In this document: piece by piece, positions 40,901-51,669 of the stretch
Position numbering within the stretch: position 1 is the first letter of the stretch
How the letters are laid out: each line of letters starts with the position of its first letter
Assembly: GCF_905404315.1 (NCBI RefSeq)
Contig: NC_066265.1
Span: 12,509,501-12,573,500, forward strand
Reading direction: 5' to 3'
DNA from: Leptidea sinapis
Lineage: Eukaryota > Arthropoda > Insecta > Lepidoptera > Pieridae
Length of the DNA stretch: 64,000 nt
Made by a program: the position numbers and the translations under genes
The notes under the pieces: generated by a model
Told to the model about the DNA's origin: nothing
The model's database searches: none
Seen by the model: the letters and a program-made list of their open reading frames with translations, nothing else

Positions 40901-42629
40901 CGGTGCATCTTGCCACGGCTGGATGTAGGGTTACGTTTTGACTTGATGCCTGCAATTATTATATGTATAGAGCTCATGTCATGGATAAAGCAATAAGTAA
41001 AAAGAAGGAGCCAATCAGAGGCCTTAAAGATGCGCTCAATCAGTTAAATTTGTAACTATGTATGGGGAGATTTGTGTATATCTTAATATATATATATATA
41101 TATATATCTGTTGTAACTGAACTCCTCCTAAACGACTTGAACGATTGTAATGAAACTTTCTGTGTGTCTTCAGGTGGATTCGAGAATAGTTTAGATTGTT
41201 CACAATTGTACTACCTCCTAAACGGCTGGACTAATAGATTCTCAATTCCGTTCATATTATTTAATTCTCCTGCTCATGTGTATGTTAGTGAACTCCTCCT
41301 AACAGATGGACCGATTTTTCAAATTTAAGACATGTGTGCAGGCTAACGTCTGTGGGGTCCACTAGTGTATTATATCTAGTGTATTATTATATATCCTAGA
41401 TTTACAAACCTCCAGGAAAAGAAAATAAATCAATAGTACAATAGATCTGGCTGGATTTGGCAAAACCAATCTGGCTAAGAATCATTTACAATGTTTGTCA
41501 TTAGGAGTATTTATTTAAAAGCAAAACCTGATGTAAAAAGAGGTGTTCTTGGAGTACTTAAGGTAATTTTACTTTTAGTGGAAAGAAAATGTATTATTTA
41601 TACTTGGATAGAGATTAGCTGCAAATATTTAAGACTGAAGAAAAGGTTCTCTGCTTAAAATTTTTGTCCCTGTTAATTGTTCCAAGTCTACTGTTGGTCT
41701 AGTAAAAACAATTCAATTCTGATTATAATCCTTTCGGCTTAGGGAATATTAGAAGTCATCTCACCTGAATTCTTGGTGGCGGCTGTGGTACCGGAGGTGC
41801 TGTTTGAGCCGCGTGGTCCCTGCAGGTGCTTTCGCTGAGGGCTTGCAGGGGGGAATATGTGCTGCGGGAGCATACTGCATTCTGTCGACAAATATTTACC
41901 CTGAGCAAATGTGTAAGATGTATTTATTAAAATATACACAATGATTTAAATATTTTTTTAATAAATTAACGTATTAACTGTTGCCTCTCAATATAATAAT
42001 GTAACGTTCGTACATTTGCGAGTTTTCTAGAAACTTACTCGGTTAATAATAATACATTTTTTCTCAGACATTTTACTTATAGAACTTCTTTTTTATAAAA
42101 TGAAAGACGAGACGAGCCTGACGTTCGGCTGATGGAATTTTATACAGGATTCTTGAAAAACCCAAAAAATCTGAGCGGCACTACAACTGCGCTCGTCACC
42201 TTGAGACATAAGATGTTGAGTCTCATTTGCCCAGTAATTTCACTAGCTACGGCGCCCTTCAGACCGAAACACATTAATGCTTACACATTACTGCTTCACG
42301 GCAGAATAGGCGCCGTTGCGGTTCGCATAATCTAGCCGGTATCCTGTGCAAGGGAGCCTCCCAATCCCAGAACTACAAACAAAGTAATAGCAGCTGCCTC
42401 GGTGGTGTAATTAGTCGCTCAAGGACTTAGAAGAAGAGTAAGTTAATGAGAATTTTGTATTTTGGTAAGCCAATAACATTTCTACTTACATCACTGTATA
42501 TTGGCACGGTAATATCCCTCGAGTTGTGAAGGGTTGGAAGAACTGGTAATTGCTCCTGATCTCTGCTGACTCTTTCAGCGAGCGTGTGCAGGTGGAATCC
42601 TCCGCGAGGAAACTGATTTGACACCACAC
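37917..42629 (-). CDS. org-1: T-box transcription factor, org-1/TBX1 type (six exons)
   Basis: Nuclear DNA-binding regulator; in flies the orthologue acts in visceral and alary muscle development. Exons on the - strand: 42629-42490, 41881-41765, 40949-40708, 39909-39753, 38751-38596, 37984-37917. All have GT/AG borders and matching phases. Together they give a full T-box: LELAALWRNFHELGTEMIVT, KAGRRMFP, DYLLLVDFVPLDDKRYRYAF, H-SSSWVVAGKADPVSPP, HPDSPATGSHWMRQLVSFDK, LKLTNNQLDDNGH, IILNSMHRYQPRLHVVY, FIFPETGFTAVTAYQNHR, ITQLKIASNPFAKGFRD, CDPDDW. VDDKRYRYAFHSSSW-type wording and the CDPDDW end distinguish TBX1/org-1 from other T-box groups. The N-terminal start and the C-terminal tail are not located with certainty. 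Confidence 0.85.
38596..38751 (-). CDS. org-1: T-box exon: IILNSMHRYQPR..YQNHR
   Basis: 52 codons, phase 0 both ends; acceptor TTTTTTGCCAG, donor GTATGT. Holds the core NSMHRYQP motif and a proline/glycine-rich insert (YLPGEGQTAPPGTVPY) of differing sequence from the vertebrate loop. Confidence 0.85.
39375..39516. mobile_element. Short palindromic MITE in a T-box gene intron
   Basis: Left TACCCCCTTATTCATAATAG and right the complement of TACCCCCTTATTCATAATGG; inverted repeats of about 30 bp on each side, with a TA at each end. Length 142 bp. Confidence 0.7.
39545..39650 (+). repeat. ~310-bp interspersed repeat, decayed middle part
   Basis: CTCAGGACTCTTAAAAAATC, TTTTGAGCAGCACC, ACCCAATAATTTCACTA, in order but diverged; an old copy. 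Confidence 0.45.
39753..39909 (-). CDS. org-1: T-box exon: SSWVVAGKAD..LDDNGH
   Basis: Acceptor TATCACCACCAG; its first base completes the Ser codon begun in the previous exon. 52 further codons; donor GTAAGT after CAC. Exon borders agree with the known T-box fold segments. Confidence 0.85.
40450..40680 (-). repeat. tRNA-derived SINE
   Basis: The - strand starts GACGACCCATATAGCCGAAT (A box within) and has B box GGTTCGAATCCC (revcomp near 40612-40623), then a body with GATGTTTATATGTATTTATG and a tail TTGTGTCAATACAAAAAA. Same strand as the T-box gene and only 27 bp past its exon 40949-40708. Confidence 0.7.
40708..40949 (-). CDS. org-1: T-box exon: start of the DNA-binding domain
   Basis: Acceptor ATAATAATTGCAG, donor GTGAGT. 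80 codons plus AG of a split Ser. Begins ASSQNVTLHPAVARCTATLE and runs through FHELGTEMIVTKAGRRMFPA to KRYRYAFH. Confidence 0.85.
41081..41365 (+). mobile_element. Helitron-like element, TA-repeat head subfamily
   Basis: TCTTAATATATA(TA)n head after A; repeated CTCCTCCTAAACG..GGAC blocks; tail CTAACGTCTGTGGGGTCCAC then TAG. In a T-box gene intron. Confidence 0.55.
41765..41881 (-). CDS. org-1: T-box gene upstream exon (Pro-rich)
   Basis: Acceptor TTTGTCGACAG, donor GTGAGA. Exactly 39 codons in phase 0: NAVCSRSTYSPLQALSESTC then RDHAAQTAPPVPQPPPRIQ. The frame was chosen because it is the only one that joins in phase to both neighbouring exons. The sequence is not conserved enough for independent recognition. 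Confidence 0.6.
42089..42363 (+). repeat. ~310-bp interspersed repeat, copy h
   Basis: GACGAGACGAGCCTGACGTT to GGGAGCCTCCCA, with a deletion after the head. Confidence 0.65.
42490..42629 (-). CDS. org-1: T-box gene upstream exon
   Basis: Donor GTAAGT after GAT, phase 0 with the next exon; 46 codons (VVSNQFPRGGFHLHTLAERV..TVPIYSD) preceded by two bases of a split codon. The acceptor GCCGTTTCCAG is only moderately good. The exon carrying the start codon was not found further right. Confidence 0.55.
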
Positions 42630-42689
42630 CTGGAAACGGCTTTTTTTAACTACAACAGCTACTTGCAATTAAAACGAAATGAAAATAAT

Positions 42690-43380
42690 AAATAAATAAA
42701 TTCTTTATTGCCATAAAGCATTACCAATATAAAATGAATAATTAGGCTACGCGATGAAACAAAAGGCAAAAGGAAAAGGCTCAGCTACACCTGACATGGA
42801 ATCATGGATTTATGTTTCCATGCTTGTGCTGTTTTTCAGCCATCCCCTCCTCCCTAAGGTGTTGAGTGGGAGTAGATGTATTGTGGCTCCCCGTTTACCT
42901 AGTTAAGCTGTCTTTTTTTATAAAATGTAATATTTAAAAAAGTGAGTGTGTGTGTGTGTGTTTGCGTGTGTGCGTGAGTGTGAGCGAGTGTTTATGTCCG
43001 CACACATAAAAAATCTTTTAGAGCAAGGAATTTCCAGTGGATGTGGTTCAATTTCTCCGCAGCAAGTTGCTTTTTTAAAAGAGCAAAACGGAATTTTTGT
43101 TAAAGCACCCGATACTCATTTGTTTCTTTAGAGGAGGGGGTTAGTCATTCCATATTTTTGCTGCAGAGAATCTGAAAGATCCCCTAAACTGAGTTGTTTT
43201 GTACTTAAGAACTATCAGGCCGAGTTGTCTGTTTGCAGGCAAGCTGCGTTGTACTATGAAGTCGTTAACGCAACGGAGCTTATCATACAAATATTCAGGC
43301 TTCTTGTTCCAAAAAACCTATTGGGTTAAACAAGCATAGTGAAGTTGTCTTCTTCCACTCATGTTCAGGATGCCCTTGCT
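42690..43380 (-). mobile_element. Decayed LINE 3' part (family E)
   Basis: The reverse strand holds stop-broken pieces such as QTTRPDSS, VQNNSV and GIFQIL, as in CR1/Jockey RT C-termini, and ends with CTTTATGGCAATAAAGAATT then (TTTA)n. A GT-rich microsatellite interrupts it. Confidence 0.5.
42941..42990. repeat. GT microsatellite
   Basis: An imperfect (GT)n tract with GC and GA interruptions. Confidence 0.8.
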
Positions 43381-43389
43381 ATTCAAGTA

Positions 43390-44130
43390 GGGAATTTATA
43401 TCAATAGATACATTTTCAACAAGATCTTTAAACTTTACTCAATACGTATTTGAAGGGTTAGCTTATGTGTAATATTGATTTCATGATCGAGTACACAACC
43501 TTCGAATGCGAAGAAATCAATAAAGTAAACGATAATAATGTGTAATACATTAAGGGTAAAAATCTCTATTGCTGATATGAAGTTTAAAAGTCTCTGTGGC
43601 TGTGAGACCCAATTACCTCAGTCTTAACAGACATAACTTTATGTCCAAGAACATATAAAGCCATTTTACGCAGCCGTGTCTTGACATAAAGTACTACTTT
43701 ACGAGCATGAGAAATAGTGAAGAATTTTTACAACATGATATGCGACTTACCTACAATATACTATTACATGTCTTCAAACGAACAAAGTGTGCAAGAGAAA
43801 AGAACACATCTAACAGCAATTAAGAAAAGGAAAGCGAATCTTAGCGCTACTGTAACCGATTTTAATTGACAAATCGTAAACAGTCAGCCACACGTGGCAT
43901 TAGTTTCATAATTTTGGAATATACAACTTGCAGCTAACGCACACATTGAGCATTGACCAATCAAAATTGGACACGCACTATCGGGCTGGCATGTGGTCTA
44001 TAGGTACGCTAGTAGATTCGAAGTGTATGAGATATGCTGCAAAGATTTTGGGCTTCAATTTACTATCTTCTATTCTATTTTCATAAGTTTCATTAGTTAT
44101 AACTGCAGGATAAGATAAGAAACTGACCTA
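43390..44130. other. Unassigned DNA
   Basis: Nothing recognisable on either strand. Confidence 0.45.
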
Positions 44131-44134
44131 AGGA

Positions 44135-44478
44135 AAATCACGAAAATTACCGTATGTCGAATCGACCAACAAAAGTGGAGATGAACAGGGCACATGACGG
44201 AGAAATGGAGCAAAAGACTTACAGAATAGTACCCAAGAGATGGCAAAAGAAAACAAGGAAGACAGCACACAGGTGGGAAGATGAAATAAAATTGACAGCA
44301 GGATCTAAGAGAAGAGTTGCCCAAAAGAAAAAAATGTGGAAATCGTTGGAGAAGGCCTTTGCCAATCGGCACGCCGAACTAATTAATGTTAAATGTTTTT
44401 TGGTACGGAATAACATGGCTTTACTATTACTAGTATTATGTATTTGATCTGCATGAATAAAGTGATTTTGTTTTAATT
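44135..44478 (+). mobile_element. RTE-like LINE 3' end
   Basis: Encodes RIVPKRWQKKTRKTAHRWED, EIKLTAGSKRRVAQKKKMW and KSLEKAFANRHAEL, the C-terminal pattern of RTE ORFs, then a 3' end with GCATGAATAAAGTGATTTTG. Confidence 0.55.
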
Positions 44479-45074
44479 ACCCTAAAGAATTGAGCTTTTG
44501 ATTACTGTTAGTAAAAATATAATTGAATTGTCAAATTGTTAGTAGAGGTATTTGGTGAGTATTGCACGATATTTTCATTAAGATTTTTTTATTGTTGTTT
44601 GCTTGAGTTCTCGTAATAGGCTTCGTCATGCTCGCTTAAATGTCACTGCTTGTGGTGGCGACATGTAACGGGTCGTCCCCTTCCCTAAAATATGGTTGAG
44701 GTAGGCGATGGCTGGCTTATGCGTCATGCTCGTGAACGGGCGCTGCTGGTGGCAGGATGATCCTGTTGCCGGAGGCTCGACTTCAGATTCTTAAAAGTTA
44801 TTATGTGTTTATATATAAATATATATATTTTATTAATAATCACTTATAAACTGCTCACAGAATACCTTTACTTATTTACGGTGTGTGTGGATGATGCGGC
44901 TACTGAACTCAATAACTTTTGTATTAATTTACATTTTCTTTTTAGCTTACTCTTGTAAGGCATTGACTATTTGACGTTTGAGTATGATTGTTGCATTACT
45001 TTACATATTATATTATATTATAATTGAAATGATTCGTGTATCGAGGAAAATGTAAATCATGATATAAAAGAGTG

Positions 45075-45230
45075 GCAATGAGTTTCTTGCTACTTCTTCT
45101 CATTAGCTCAACCCATTACGAAGTAGCGGTAGATTGAATAAGAAAAAATATTTTTTGACATTAAATAAGTGTAATTTCCGTGACCTACATGAATAAAGTG
45201 ATTTTGATTTCATTTTGATTCTATTTTCAG
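45075..45230 (+). mobile_element. LINE 3' end fragment (family F)
   Basis: TAATTTCCGTGACCTACATG then AATAAAGTGATTTTGATTTC; the inverted copy of this end is at 56230-56300. Confidence 0.45.
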
Positions 45231-46010
45231 ATGGTCGACAAACGTCGCTTAGCAAACGTGCGGTCGCAATAAAATGCCTCAAAATACTTCCGAAAACTGC
45301 AAAAATAGCCACCAACAGTAATGTTTGACAAGAATGTCTTTCTTTCGGTAAGTACATATCAGTTTCTGTTTATTGTTACTAAAAAAACATTATTAAACAA
45401 TTAATATGGCGTCTGTATAATCTAATCTCCATACGAGTGCTACATCGCCAAAGAAACTTCTTGATTGCACTAAAGAATTTGTAAATCGAGCAATTTAAAT
45501 AAAAATCGATATCTACCCAGTATATAACATAAAAAACTAGATACCTCATATTATACGCGTGTACTTTGATATGTTCCAGCCGTGAAAAACAAATCAATCC
45601 TCCCAACTTTAGCACCAAACTTTAGCTTCATATTTCAGTCAAAAAAAAACACATAAAACAAAAAAATAACGATCTCATAAAAACCGAAAACGTCCACTAT
45701 CCAGCGGACATCTCACTCAACTAATTGGTGTAATGGCGGGAAATTCAAAACGTACCAAAATGGCGGCAATAATTTCATCGCAAGTTGTCAAGACCGGGGA
45801 TTATAAATAAGGCGGGTGATGAAAACTATACTTACGCAGAAACGTCAATGATCTTCGGTTTATTTTGAGAACTGGATTTATTTAAAAATACTTATCCATT
45901 TTTATCAACTGTATTATTTTAATAAGTGTGAACGATAGAACGGTCCAATAATAGTTGTTCAATATAAATTGCTTAGATAATTTATAAATAATTTTATATA
46001 ATGATAATGT
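45231..46010. other. Unassigned DNA
   Basis: A stretch 45231-45352 is bounded by an acceptor-like TTCTATTTTCAG and a donor-like TTTCGGTAAGTAC on the + strand. No frame is open across it, so only an untranslated exon would be possible. The GC-richer part 45680-45850 has no frame. Confidence 0.35.
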
Positions 46011-46014
46011 ATCT

Positions 46015-46575
46015 TGCTGTAACCGATAAAAACAGACCAGGAATATTAGTTTAGCGTCCGTGATAAGCTACGTCTTATTTGTATGATTCTTTGTGTTAGT
46101 GTGCTTGTATTGCACAAAATAGGGGTTAGTTCTAAGCACGGACGAGTAAAAAAAGAAGGACTCCGTGTCACTTTACATAACAACGAGGCACCAAAACATC
46201 CCGCTAAACGTGTACATACATAGCCCCATGCATACTAATACAAGCCGATCGGCCGCCATTATGAGAATTGCCATCGTCTGTGACAGATCAGTTTGCGTCG
46301 CAATAAAATATTTTAAAAATGGCGTCACGCGTTGTGAATAAGTGTAAAAAGAATACTATAAAAGTATTTGTGAATATATGATTATTTAAGGGAGAAAAAA
46401 TTATGTAACTGGTATACCCCGTAACCGCACACATTAGCATAGAACAGCTTCACTTGCTAATATCACGGCGCGGAGTCCTTCTTTTTTTACTAGTCCGTGG
46501 TTCTAAGGTCTATTTTTTCCAACGTTTTCACAGCTCTTATAGTCTATCTAGACGTTTAAATAATCTAAGATAAAT
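46015..46575 (+). repeat. Interspersed repeat W, split by a MITE
   Basis: Left part AACAGACCAGGAATATTAGT..AAAATAGGGGTTAGTTCTAAG, right part GTTCTAAGGTCTATTTTTTC..CTTATAGTCTATCTAGACG. The gap is exactly the element 46137-46499 plus one target duplication. Confidence 0.6.
46137..46499 (+). mobile_element. P-element-like MITE with THAP-like ORF start, copy 1
   Basis: 363 bp. Left end CACGGACGAGTAAAAAAAGA and right end the complement of CACGGACTAGTAAAAAAAGA; the inverted repeats continue through AGGACTCCG. The 8-bp target duplication GTTCTAAG is perfect (46129-46136 and 46500-46507). At 46319 an ATG opens MASRVVNKCKKNTIKVFVNI then stop. The related copy at 63147 reads MTSCVVKKCKNDTISVFV, which resembles the first Cys-x4-Cys part of a THAP zinc finger, the DNA-binding domain of P-element transposase. 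An 8-bp duplication fits P (and hAT) elements. Confidence 0.7.
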
Positions 46576-46599
46576 TGCATAATTGAATTAGGTATTTCC

Positions 46600-48840
46600 T
46601 ACTGTACAGAAATGGAAGGAGAATAGTACTGGATATCTTTGTAGACAGTTTCACGAAGGAAGTCTCATATACGCAGCGCTGCAGCCATGCGAAGAAATAG
46701 TGCTAGCCTCGTGATTATGTACACTAGTTTGGTCGCTATCAATTCCCCAAATTGTCATTAACATGTGATCATCTTAACATTAATTTTTGATGCAGGACTT
46801 CTATTGTAAGATGAACTCTATAGTGAGAGGTTGATATTTTATATAAGAGGGTGCAAACAGGCGAAAAAAAACCAGGGGTCAATAGATGCGTTACCAGCCC
46901 CTAAGGTGTGGTTACGCTCTATACTTGAAACTCCATGAGTCGTATCGATTCGCGAATAATGCAGCTGGCAAGAAGTTCTGAGTATTTAAGTACCAAGTAA
47001 CCAGCACCATCTTTTCTAATAATTATCCATATTTCACAAGTATACAATATTATTGGCAATTTAAATTGACTTTATTTATTATACACATACCATAATCATC
47101 GTAGTACAAATATTTTGCAATAATGCTAAAACATAAATATTTTAAATGTATTTCAATAAATACATTTAAAATATTTGTCATTGTCAATACAAGGGATGTA
47201 CGAAATTTAAGCCAAAAGCCGTCAACAAGCAGTGAACTCCTTCCGGAGGGTTTTCAGGTATAAAATAGATATGGGGGAACGATATAAAATGGGTTTAATT
47301 GGGCCCTAAACTGAAAATTAATACGCATGTGTTCCAAACACAAAATATGTTAATATTTCGGTTTTAAGTATTTGATCTTGCTATGTATTTCTCGTAATGA
47401 TATACTCATAGAAAGAAAAGAAAGAAACAAAATAAACATATTAACAACCACAAAAAAAAATCATATACAAAGATATGAACTTTGAACCAAAAGTTTATCT
47501 GCTCAGCTTTATGTTGTGAAACTAGCCACAACATATTCTGCAGACGCCTATGTGTTGGTTGCTACGCAAGTAAACATAGTAAATCAAATTTTAAAAATAA
47601 AAATTAAATTACGCACAGAAATAAAATAAAATTATGAACAAAAGTAAAATTGAAAACAATGATATAGTTGTGTCATCAATTCACATCAAAATTTTACGCA
47701 AACAATAACAAAATCTTGTAGCAAGGTTATATTTATATAGTTTTTCGAAGTATCTAGTTATTTCTAAGCATTAAGCTATTCATGTGAATTGTTTAAGTTG
47801 AAGCAGTCTATTTATAGTTCATTTCATTATTCACATGTAAATTAAGCAATGCTTGGCTATCCGTGATGTGTATTCTTAAAAAGTTTTGGTTGAATTTATG
47901 TGTATGTGTAATAATTATATGAAGTTTTTATTTCATATTTGCTGTCTGTACATTGCCGACGGAAATAATAAATACTTAATAAACTCGTCGAATGAACATA
48001 ATTGTCATCTGATGTTATTTGTTCGCTGCCATTACCAGTTATGTGTCACATTTGTAACTAAATCATACAACAAGAGAAAATAATTGCGCGATCATTCATA
48101 TGCGCGGAGAGATTTATCGGAAATATTTAAGATTCATACATTTGGCTCAAATACTTTTTATTGCTTGAGTGGAGTTAATATTGGATCAAAATAAAATGCA
48201 ATATTTATAATTCAACTTTAATTTCATTAGTTATATACAACATACAAGAACATGAGCTTAATTTTTTTTTAAATCAACATCTACGCTAGCTGCAGTAACG
48301 ATGGGGCGTAAAATTGTACCCTGAAGTACTCTCATATTATATTATTATACTTTCATCAATTTTCGTGCTGTTTTCGTACCGTTAATTTTAATAAACTAAT
48401 TGAAATATATTTGTTAGTTATGAAGATATTAGATCCCCATTTTTCGCGTTGTTTTAGTGGTTTTTATTTAATTGATTTTTGAGGTTATCTCTTGTTAGCC
48501 CATGACAAATCTTTGTATAAATTAAAGTAGTCCTCATTAACATATTACCAAAACTAAAACCATATGGATTGTCATAGATGATTATCAAGTTTGATGAAAT
48601 TGGAGTGAATGAGAGATTTTTCAGCGATTTCTCTAAGCCGAATAATAATTTCAAATGGATTAATAGACGATGTACTGTCGATTCAAAACTGATTGTATTA
48701 GCCGTAAGTGGTTCGAATTCAAATTCATTTTTTTATTAAGAACAGATAATCGTATAGTAGAAGAGCAATGGCTAGTTTTTATTTACAAATTTTTAGTTTA
48801 AGCTACAAATTACTATTAGGCGTTGTATTTTAGTTTAATT
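46600..48840. other. Unassigned AT-rich DNA
   Basis: No coding exon recognised. Contains a perfect hairpin at 47135-47176 (listed separately). The open stretch 47886-48083 has no recognisable homology. Confidence 0.45.
47135..47176. repeat. Perfect 19-bp hairpin
   Basis: AAATATTTTAAATGTATTT at 47135-47153, a 4-nt spacer CAAT, then its exact complement at 47158-47176. No T-run or gene beside it. Confidence 0.8.
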
Positions 48841-49330
48841 CAAATTCAAATAAAATAAGATGTGACATCACTTATTGAAAGTCAAAAACTACCCCCCATT
48901 TCAAAACGAATACGTCTGACCTAAGAAGAATGGGCGCAACGAACTCAGTGGGCTTTTTTTCATCAAAAAAATATATTAACAAAGTAATATTGTACAATTA
49001 AACTTATTATTTAATAACCTTAAGGGGGTCGCTCCATTCCCAATTTGTGGTTTCATTAAAAAAGTAGTTTATGTTATAGTAACCTTTACCACACATACGT
49101 TTTTAAAAAAATTTTTGAATAACGTAATACTTTTGTTTTGAACATTTTCTGGGATCTTGTTGTAAAAGCATATGCATCGCCCCACAAAAGACTTACTAGC
49201 TCGACTTAGCCGAGTAGTAGGCATTATAATATTGTCTGTTCCTGGTGTATTGCATTTCTTTATGGTATATTTATTTAACCTTTTGAATATGACTTGACCA
49301 GCTATCGCCATAAGTAGAAGCACATCCATG
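48841..49330 (-). mobile_element. CR1-like LINE 3' part (family B)
   Basis: The - strand encodes TRLSRASKSFVGRCICFYNK then IPENVQNKSITLFKNFFK, the RT ORF C-terminus. It is followed by a 3' end with CACTGAGTTCGTTGCGCCCA and TTTGACTTTCAATAAGTGAT. 5' truncated. Confidence 0.6.
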
Positions 49331-49730
49331 CTTAGTAAAACTGTACTGGTAGTTTCGTGTTCTCGAGCAAACTGGAGTGAACTAGTTCAAGGACAAGATA
49401 TTCATATCACATTTTGTCCCTGGTGCCACCTTTGGCGTTAACAATGAGAATAATTTGCAGAGGAGCCATAGATCACGCCACTATCAATATATCTTGTCAG
49501 TTCCACTCCAGTTGTCGTGAAGTCTTCACGTTGCCAAATATATCTTTAATTAGTTTGATACATCGAAGCTTCATAGTGTCACACTCCACAATTATACTGT
49601 CTATAGTGTATTTATGCGTGATTAGCCATAACGAAATAATATGTGATTTAGATGTTGAAAAATCGCCACAAAAATTTTCTTGGGATACTATGCTAGTGGA
49701 TGCATTTCTGAATTACTAATATTGTTTTTA

Positions 49731-50008
49731 TGTGGGAGGCTCCGTTGCACAGGATGCTAGCTAGCTTATGGGTACCGCAACGACGCCTATTTCGGCCGTG
49801 AAGCAGTAATGTATAAGCAGTATTGTGTTTCGGTAATAAGGCTGCCGTAGCTGGTGAAATTACTAGGCAAATGAGACTTAATATCTTATGTTTCAAGGTG
49901 ACGAGCGCAATTGCAATGCAGTTCAGATTTTTGTTTTCAATTAACAATCCTGAGCGGCACTGCATTGGAATGGACAGGGCGTATCACTTACCATTAGGTG
50001 AAGTCTTG
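49731..50008 (-). repeat. ~310-bp interspersed repeat, copy i
   Basis: Inverted; GTGGGAGGCTCCGTTGCACA to CCATTCCAATGCAGTGCCGC on the reverse strand; the head part is missing. Confidence 0.65.
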
Positions 50009-50025
50009 ATTATCTAGCCACGTTT

Positions 50026-50044
50026 TCTCTCTCTCTCTCTCTCT
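50026..50044. repeat. CT microsatellite
   Basis: About nine CT units directly after the repeat copy. Confidence 0.8.
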
Positions 50045-50257
50045 TTTGATCACGGACACGTATTCATACGGCTTGAATTGTAGATATTTAGTAGCAGGGT
50101 TGTCACTGTTACGCTTAAGGTGTCATATTCCTCATAATTATTATAATTTTAATAAGAAAAATGTTGTAAACTACAAAATCTTAGATTATTTAAAAGATAA
50201 AAAGCTGGCTAAGTTTTCAAAAGATTTATGAACTCATTATGAAGTGCTCATGCTTGA

Positions 50258-50493
50258 TTTTTTCTGAAAATAAGGGGCTAGACGAGCAAGACGTTCAGCT
50301 GATGTAAATTGATACGTCATGGCCATTATAATGCAGTGCCGCTCAGGATTCTTGAAAAAACCAAAAATTCTGAGCGAAACTACAACTTACAACTACTGGG
50401 CTCGTCACCTTGAGACATAAGATATTACGTCTCAATTGGCCAGTAATTTCTAACTACGGCGCGCTTCAGACCGAAACAGTAATGTTTACACAT
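50258..50493 (+). repeat. ~310-bp interspersed repeat, copy j (3' truncated)
   Basis: TTTTTTCTGAAAATAAGGGG to CCGAAACAGTAATGTTTACA. Confidence 0.65.
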
Positions 50494-50499
50494 ATGATT

Positions 50500-50960
50500 T
50501 TTACATATCTTCTATCTACTCTTTGGAATCATATTAAAAAGCGTTCAGTTCTTAAACTTTGCAAAATAGAGCATCACTTGATTGCATTTTAAAATATTGC
50601 CATTTCATAATTGTTATCGATCTGGAAATGCTAGGAAGTTTGTTCCAATGTTTAGTACTAAGTAATAATAAACATGACAAAAGCTACATAAATCCATAGA
50701 CAAAATAAACAGCGCTTATTCAAGTCAAGCCATTAATAAGCCTGTAACGCGAGTCTAATAACACAATTGCAGGTAGCCAGCCAATTATTGTTCTAATTAT
50801 ATATGTACAAAAGGAGTTTCTTCCTTAACAATAAATCCACATTGATTGGACGCAATAAATCTCGTGGGTACGCGGGCGCCGTTCTTGTTGCGAGAAGAGT
50901 TAGGGTTGCCAATTTCAGAAAACAGATTAAATATTTAATTTTAATTATAAATTAGGAGAT
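50500..50960. other. Unassigned DNA
   Basis: Nothing recognised. Confidence 0.45.
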
Positions 50961-50962
50961 CC

Positions 50963-51092
50963 AGTGTTGGTAGACAAGATGGACCGACGATCTGGTCAAG
51001 ATCGCCGGAATACGTTGGATGAGGGCAGGACAGGACCGATCGTCGTAGAAATCTTTGGGGGAGGCCTTTGACCAGCAGTGAACGTCTTCAGC
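50963..51092 (+). mobile_element. RTE-like LINE 3' ORF remnant
   Basis: Near-identical to 25755-25882 (CAAGATGGACCGACGATCTG, AATCTTTGGGGGAGGCCTTT), but GCCCAG has become GACCAG and CAGTGG became CAGTGA. Confidence 0.55.
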
Positions 51093-51475
51093 TTTTTTTT
51101 TATGGAATAGGAGGACAAACGAGCGTACGGGTCACCTGGTGTTAAGTGATCACCGCCGCCCACACTCTCTTGCAACACCAGAAGAATCACAAGAGCGTTG
51201 CAACCCTTTAAGGAAGGTGTACGCGCTATTTTTGAAGGTACCCATGTCGTATCGTCCCGGAAACACCGCACAAGGAAGCTCATTCCACAGCTTCGTAGTA
51301 CGAGGAAGAAAGCTCCTTGAAAACCGCACTGCGGAGGACCGCCACACATCCAGATGGTGGGGATGATATCGTAACTAGTGGCGTGTCGTGCGAAGGTGAA
51401 ATTCGGCGGCAGGAATCAGTTTGAACAGCTCTTCGGAACACTCCCCGTGATAAATGCGGTAGAAGATAAGATAAG
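51093..51475 (-). mobile_element. LINE 3' ORF fragment (family D)
   Basis: The - strand encodes MWRSSAVRFSRSFLPRTTKL, WNELPCAVFPGRYDMGTFK and FLKGLQRSCDSSGVA, then a 3' end with ACACCAGGTGACCCGTACGC and CCTATTCCATAAAAAAA. The longest family D copy here; starts at the SLCIFYRIYH-equivalent region (complement at 51450-51475). Confidence 0.65.
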
Positions 51476-51514
51476 ATCTTTATGATGATGATAAATAAAT
51501 GATTGAATTTCTCT

Positions 51515-51665
51515 TTGCTTTTTTTTCTTGGAAGAGGTGGACAAACGAGCGTACACCCGATGTTAAGTAATCACCGCCGCCCAGATTCTATTGCAATCCC
51601 AGAGGAATCATAGGATCAATACCAGCCTTTAAAAAACGTGTACGCGTTTTTTTTAAAACACACAC
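51515..51665 (-). mobile_element. LINE 3' end fragment (family D), second copy
   Basis: GAGGTGGACAAACGAGCGTA, TGTTAAGTAATCACCGCCGC, AACGTGTACGCG. Lies 40 bp from the previous copy in the same orientation. Confidence 0.5.
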
Positions 51666-51669
51666 ACGT

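Noticed and set aside
45231..45352. Exon-like interval with acceptor and donor signals on the + strand
   Set aside because: All three frames are closed before the donor; at best an untranslated exon, with no partner found.
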